DNA from: an uncultured Chthonomonas sp.
Lineage (GTDB): Bacteria > Armatimonadota > Chthonomonadetes > Chthonomonadales > CAJBBX01
Direction of reading: 5' to 3'
NCBI GenBank assembly: GCA_903951425.1
Contig: CAJBBX010000162.1
Location: 1-34,515, forward strand
DNA: 34,515 nucleotides
Position numbers and translations under genes: made by a program
The notes under the pieces: generated by a model
Told to the model about the DNA's origin: nothing
Database searches by the model: none
The model's input: the letters and a program-made list of their open reading frames with translations, nothing else
Shown: positions 32,707 to 34,515 of the stretch, piece after piece
How the letters are laid out: each line of letters starts with the position of its first letter
How positions within the stretch are numbered: position 1 is the stretch's first letter

Positions 32707-34499
32707 CCGAGACCGCCAACGCCGCGCCCCGCTGGGACGTGAGCGTCATCTTTCCTTCGCTCGATTCGCCCGAGTTCGCCGCCGCGTTCGACGGCGCCTG
32801 CGCCAGCATTGACGCGCTGGTCGAGCTGTACGACCGCCACAACGTGCGCAATCGCGCCGAGCCGACCGTAGACGCCGCCTTCGCCGCCGCGTTCGACGAG
32901 GTCGTCACGGCCACTGCGGCCCTATACGATACGCTTACCACGCTGGGCTCGTACCTGCTCTGCCTCACCACGACCAACGCCGCAGACGAGGCCGCGCAGG
33001 CTCGGATGTCCGAGCTCGATGTCCGCGAGGTGCCCCTGGGCAAGCTCTCCACGCGCCTCACGGCCTGGCTCGGCTCCACCGATGAGGAGGCCCTGAAGGC
33101 CGCATCGCCCGTGGCGCTGGAGCACGCCTACTTCCTGCGCAAGGCCACATACCGCGCCCAGCACCAGCTCTCCGAGGAGCTGGAGGCGCTGGCCACCGAC
33201 CTTGCGCCGTCGGCCATCACCGCCTGGTCCAGGCTCCACGGCACCGTGACGGCCCTGCTCACCGCCCGAGTGCCCGTGGACGGCGTGGAGCAGGAGCTGC
33301 CCATGAGCGCCGTGCGCGCACTGGCAAACCACCGCGACCGCCGCACGCGCCGCGCCGCCTACGAGGCCGAGATCGCGGCATGGAAGAGCGTGGAGGTACC
33401 CCTCGCAGCCGCTATGAACGGCGTGAAGGGCTACCAGCGCACCCTCCGCGAGCGGCGCGGTCACGTCACCGATGTGGAGCCGACCCTGTTCGGCAACGGG
33501 ATCGACCAGCAGACCCTCGACGCCATGCAGGAGGCCTGCGTCGCCTCCTTCCCGCAGTTCCGCCGCTACATGGCCGCCAAGGCGCAGGGCCTGGGCCTCG
33601 ACAAGCTGGCATGGTACGACCTGCAGGCGCCGGTGGGGCACAGCGAGCGCCGCTGGTCTTGGGCCGAGGCCGAGGAGTTCATCGTCAGCAAGTTCGGCGC
33701 CTACTCCCCGCGCCTGGCCGACTTCGCCGCCCGTAGCTTCCGCGAGCGCTGGGTCGACGCCGAGCCGCGGGTGGGCAAGGAGGGCGGCGCCTATTGCACC
33801 CGCGTCCGCCGCGACGAGAGCCGGATCATGATGAACTTCGACGGCTCCTTCGGCAGCGTCAGCACCCTGGCGCACGAGCTGGGCCACGCCTACCATAACC
33901 TGAACCTGGCCCCGCGCACCGCCCTGCTCCGCTCCACGCCCAGCACCGCCGCCGAGACGGCCAGCATCTTCTGCGAGACCCTGGCCTTCGAGGCCGCGCT
34001 GGAGGCCTCCTCCGCCGACGAGCGCGTGGCCCTGCTCGATAACAGCCTGGAGGGCTCGCTGCAGGTTGTGGTGGACATCCACTCCCGCTTCCTCTTCGAG
34101 CAGGCCGTCTTCGAGCGCCGCGGCAAGCGTGACCTGACGGTGACCGAGTTCAAGGAGCTGATGACCTGGGCCCAGTCGGAGACCTACGGCGACGGCGTGG
34201 AGCCGGTCCACCCCTATATGTGGGCCGTGAAGAGCCACTACTACGGACCCACCTTCTACAACTACCCCTACACGTTCGGCCTTCTCTTCGGGCTGGGCCT
34301 CTACAGCCTCTACCAGCGGGACCCCGAGGCTTTCCGGGGCAACTACGACGGCTTCCTCTCGGCCACAGGCATGGACGACGCCGTCTCGCTGGCGGCCCGC
34401 TTCGGCATCGACGTACGTGACACGGCCTTCTGGGCCGGCGGCCTCGGCGTCATCGGCGGCCAGGTTAACGAGTTCGTGGCGCTGGCCTCCTTGGGGTAG
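32703..34499 (+). CDS. pepF: Oligoendopeptidase F family zinc metallopeptidase (M3B)
   Basis: The 598-residue cytoplasmic enzyme cleaves short peptides. The zinc site HELGH is at 391-395, with the third ligand Glu418 in AAETASIFCE, at the spacing expected for family M3. The N-terminal ~190 residues form the helical PepF_N-like part, and the C-terminal motifs PHYYGPTFYNYPYTFG-type (here SHYYGPTFYNYPYTFG) and GLGLYSLY are typical of the M3B PepF branch. Length matches the family. AGGAG lies 8 bases before the ATG, which overlaps the preceding stop (ATGA), implying coupling to the membrane protein gene. Confidence 0.95.
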   Translation: MTETANAAPRWDVSVIFPSLDSPEFAAAFDGACASIDALVELYDRHNVRNRAEPTVDAAFAAAFDEVVTATAALYDTLTTLGSYLLCLTTTNAADEAAQARMSELDVREVPLGKLSTRLTAWLGSTDEEALKAASPVALEHAYFLRKATYRAQHQLSEELEALATDLAPSAITAWSRLHGTVTALLTARVPVDGVEQELPMSAVRALANHRDRRTRRAAYEAEIAAWKSVEVPLAAAMNGVKGYQRTLRERRGHVTDVEPTLFGNGIDQQTLDAMQEACVASFPQFRRYMAAKAQGLGLDKLAWYDLQAPVGHSERRWSWAEAEEFIVSKFGAYSPRLADFAARSFRERWVDAEPRVGKEGGAYCTRVRRDESRIMMNFDGSFGSVSTLAHELGHAYHNLNLAPRTALLRSTPSTAAETASIFCETLAFEAALEASSADERVALLDNSLEGSLQVVVDIHSRFLFEQAVFERRGKRDLTVTEFKELMTWAQSETYGDGVEPVHPYMWAVKSHYYGPTFYNYPYTFGLLFGLGLYSLYQRDPEAFRGNYDGFLSATGMDDAVSLAARFGIDVRDTAFWAGGLGVIGGQVNEFVALASLG

Positions 34500-34515
34500 C
34501 CGGAGCGGGTCGGCC

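Noticed and set aside
32922-34238. 438-codon minus-strand open frame
   Set aside because: It is a shadow of the oligoendopeptidase gene, which has a full HELGH site and matching length.
1-34515. CRISPR arrays, tRNA genes, transposases or phage genes
   Set aside because: I saw no regularly spaced repeats, no tRNA-like cloverleaf and no recombinase or phage protein in any plausible reading frame; a tRNAscan or CRISPR finder was not available to me.

Overview
The window is about 34.5 kb of GC-rich bacterial chromosome. It has tightly packed genes, mostly clear Shine-Dalgarno sites, and no sign of phage, insertion sequence or CRISPR. The host is probably a free-living, glycan-degrading bacterium. 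Folate-dependent TrmFO directly after TopA, several Tat- or Sec-exported glycoside hydrolases, a DUF4091/GH123-like protein, Gfo/Idh and UroD-family proteins and two sugar ABC systems would fit Armatimonadota or a similar deep-branching lineage (Planctomycetota or Hydrogenedentota-like). That placement is inference; no single marker here proves it.

Left edge (1-100): the window opens inside the last ~53 nt of a 5S rRNA gene, followed by a perfect 13-bp hairpin, so an rRNA operon ends here. Next come an ABC-2-type permease without an ATPase partner, a one-TM protein of unknown function, and a 65-codon gene on the minus strand that overlaps it tail to tail.

Glycan block (1978-19071): a GH130-type enzyme, a Gfo/Idh/MocA oxidoreductase, an exported three-gene run (GH29-like protein with a discoidin domain; a Tat-exported TIM-barrel-like/GH76 fusion; a GH123/DUF4091-type protein) and a Tat-exported aldo/keto reductase. 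After a short interlude (Met-rich exported protein, CsgG/TolB-like exported protein, UPF0158 protein) comes an operon of a RhaT-type sugar symporter, a zinc alcohol dehydrogenase and a Cys-type sulfatase. A UroD-family protein with an HxC...C metal motif lies convergent to the sulfatase. Together these look like uptake and breakdown of a decorated, possibly sulfated, mannose/fucose/rhamnose-type glycan; the substrate is inference.

Transport block (19107-26001, minus strand): mscL (with a C-terminal zinc ribbon), a solute-binding protein, one permease and the UroD-family gene form one run. A second complete set (binding protein, MalF-like and MalG-like permeases) is followed by a DUF697-like membrane protein. 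No sugar ABC ATPase is encoded here, so a shared MsmK/UgpC-type ATPase elsewhere is likely.

Housekeeping block (26112-34499, plus strand): a TTGACA promoter precedes topA (five zinc-ribbon modules), trmFO, a large membrane protein with an embedded spermidine-synthase-like domain whose catalytic motif is altered, and an M3 oligoendopeptidase whose start overlaps the previous stop.
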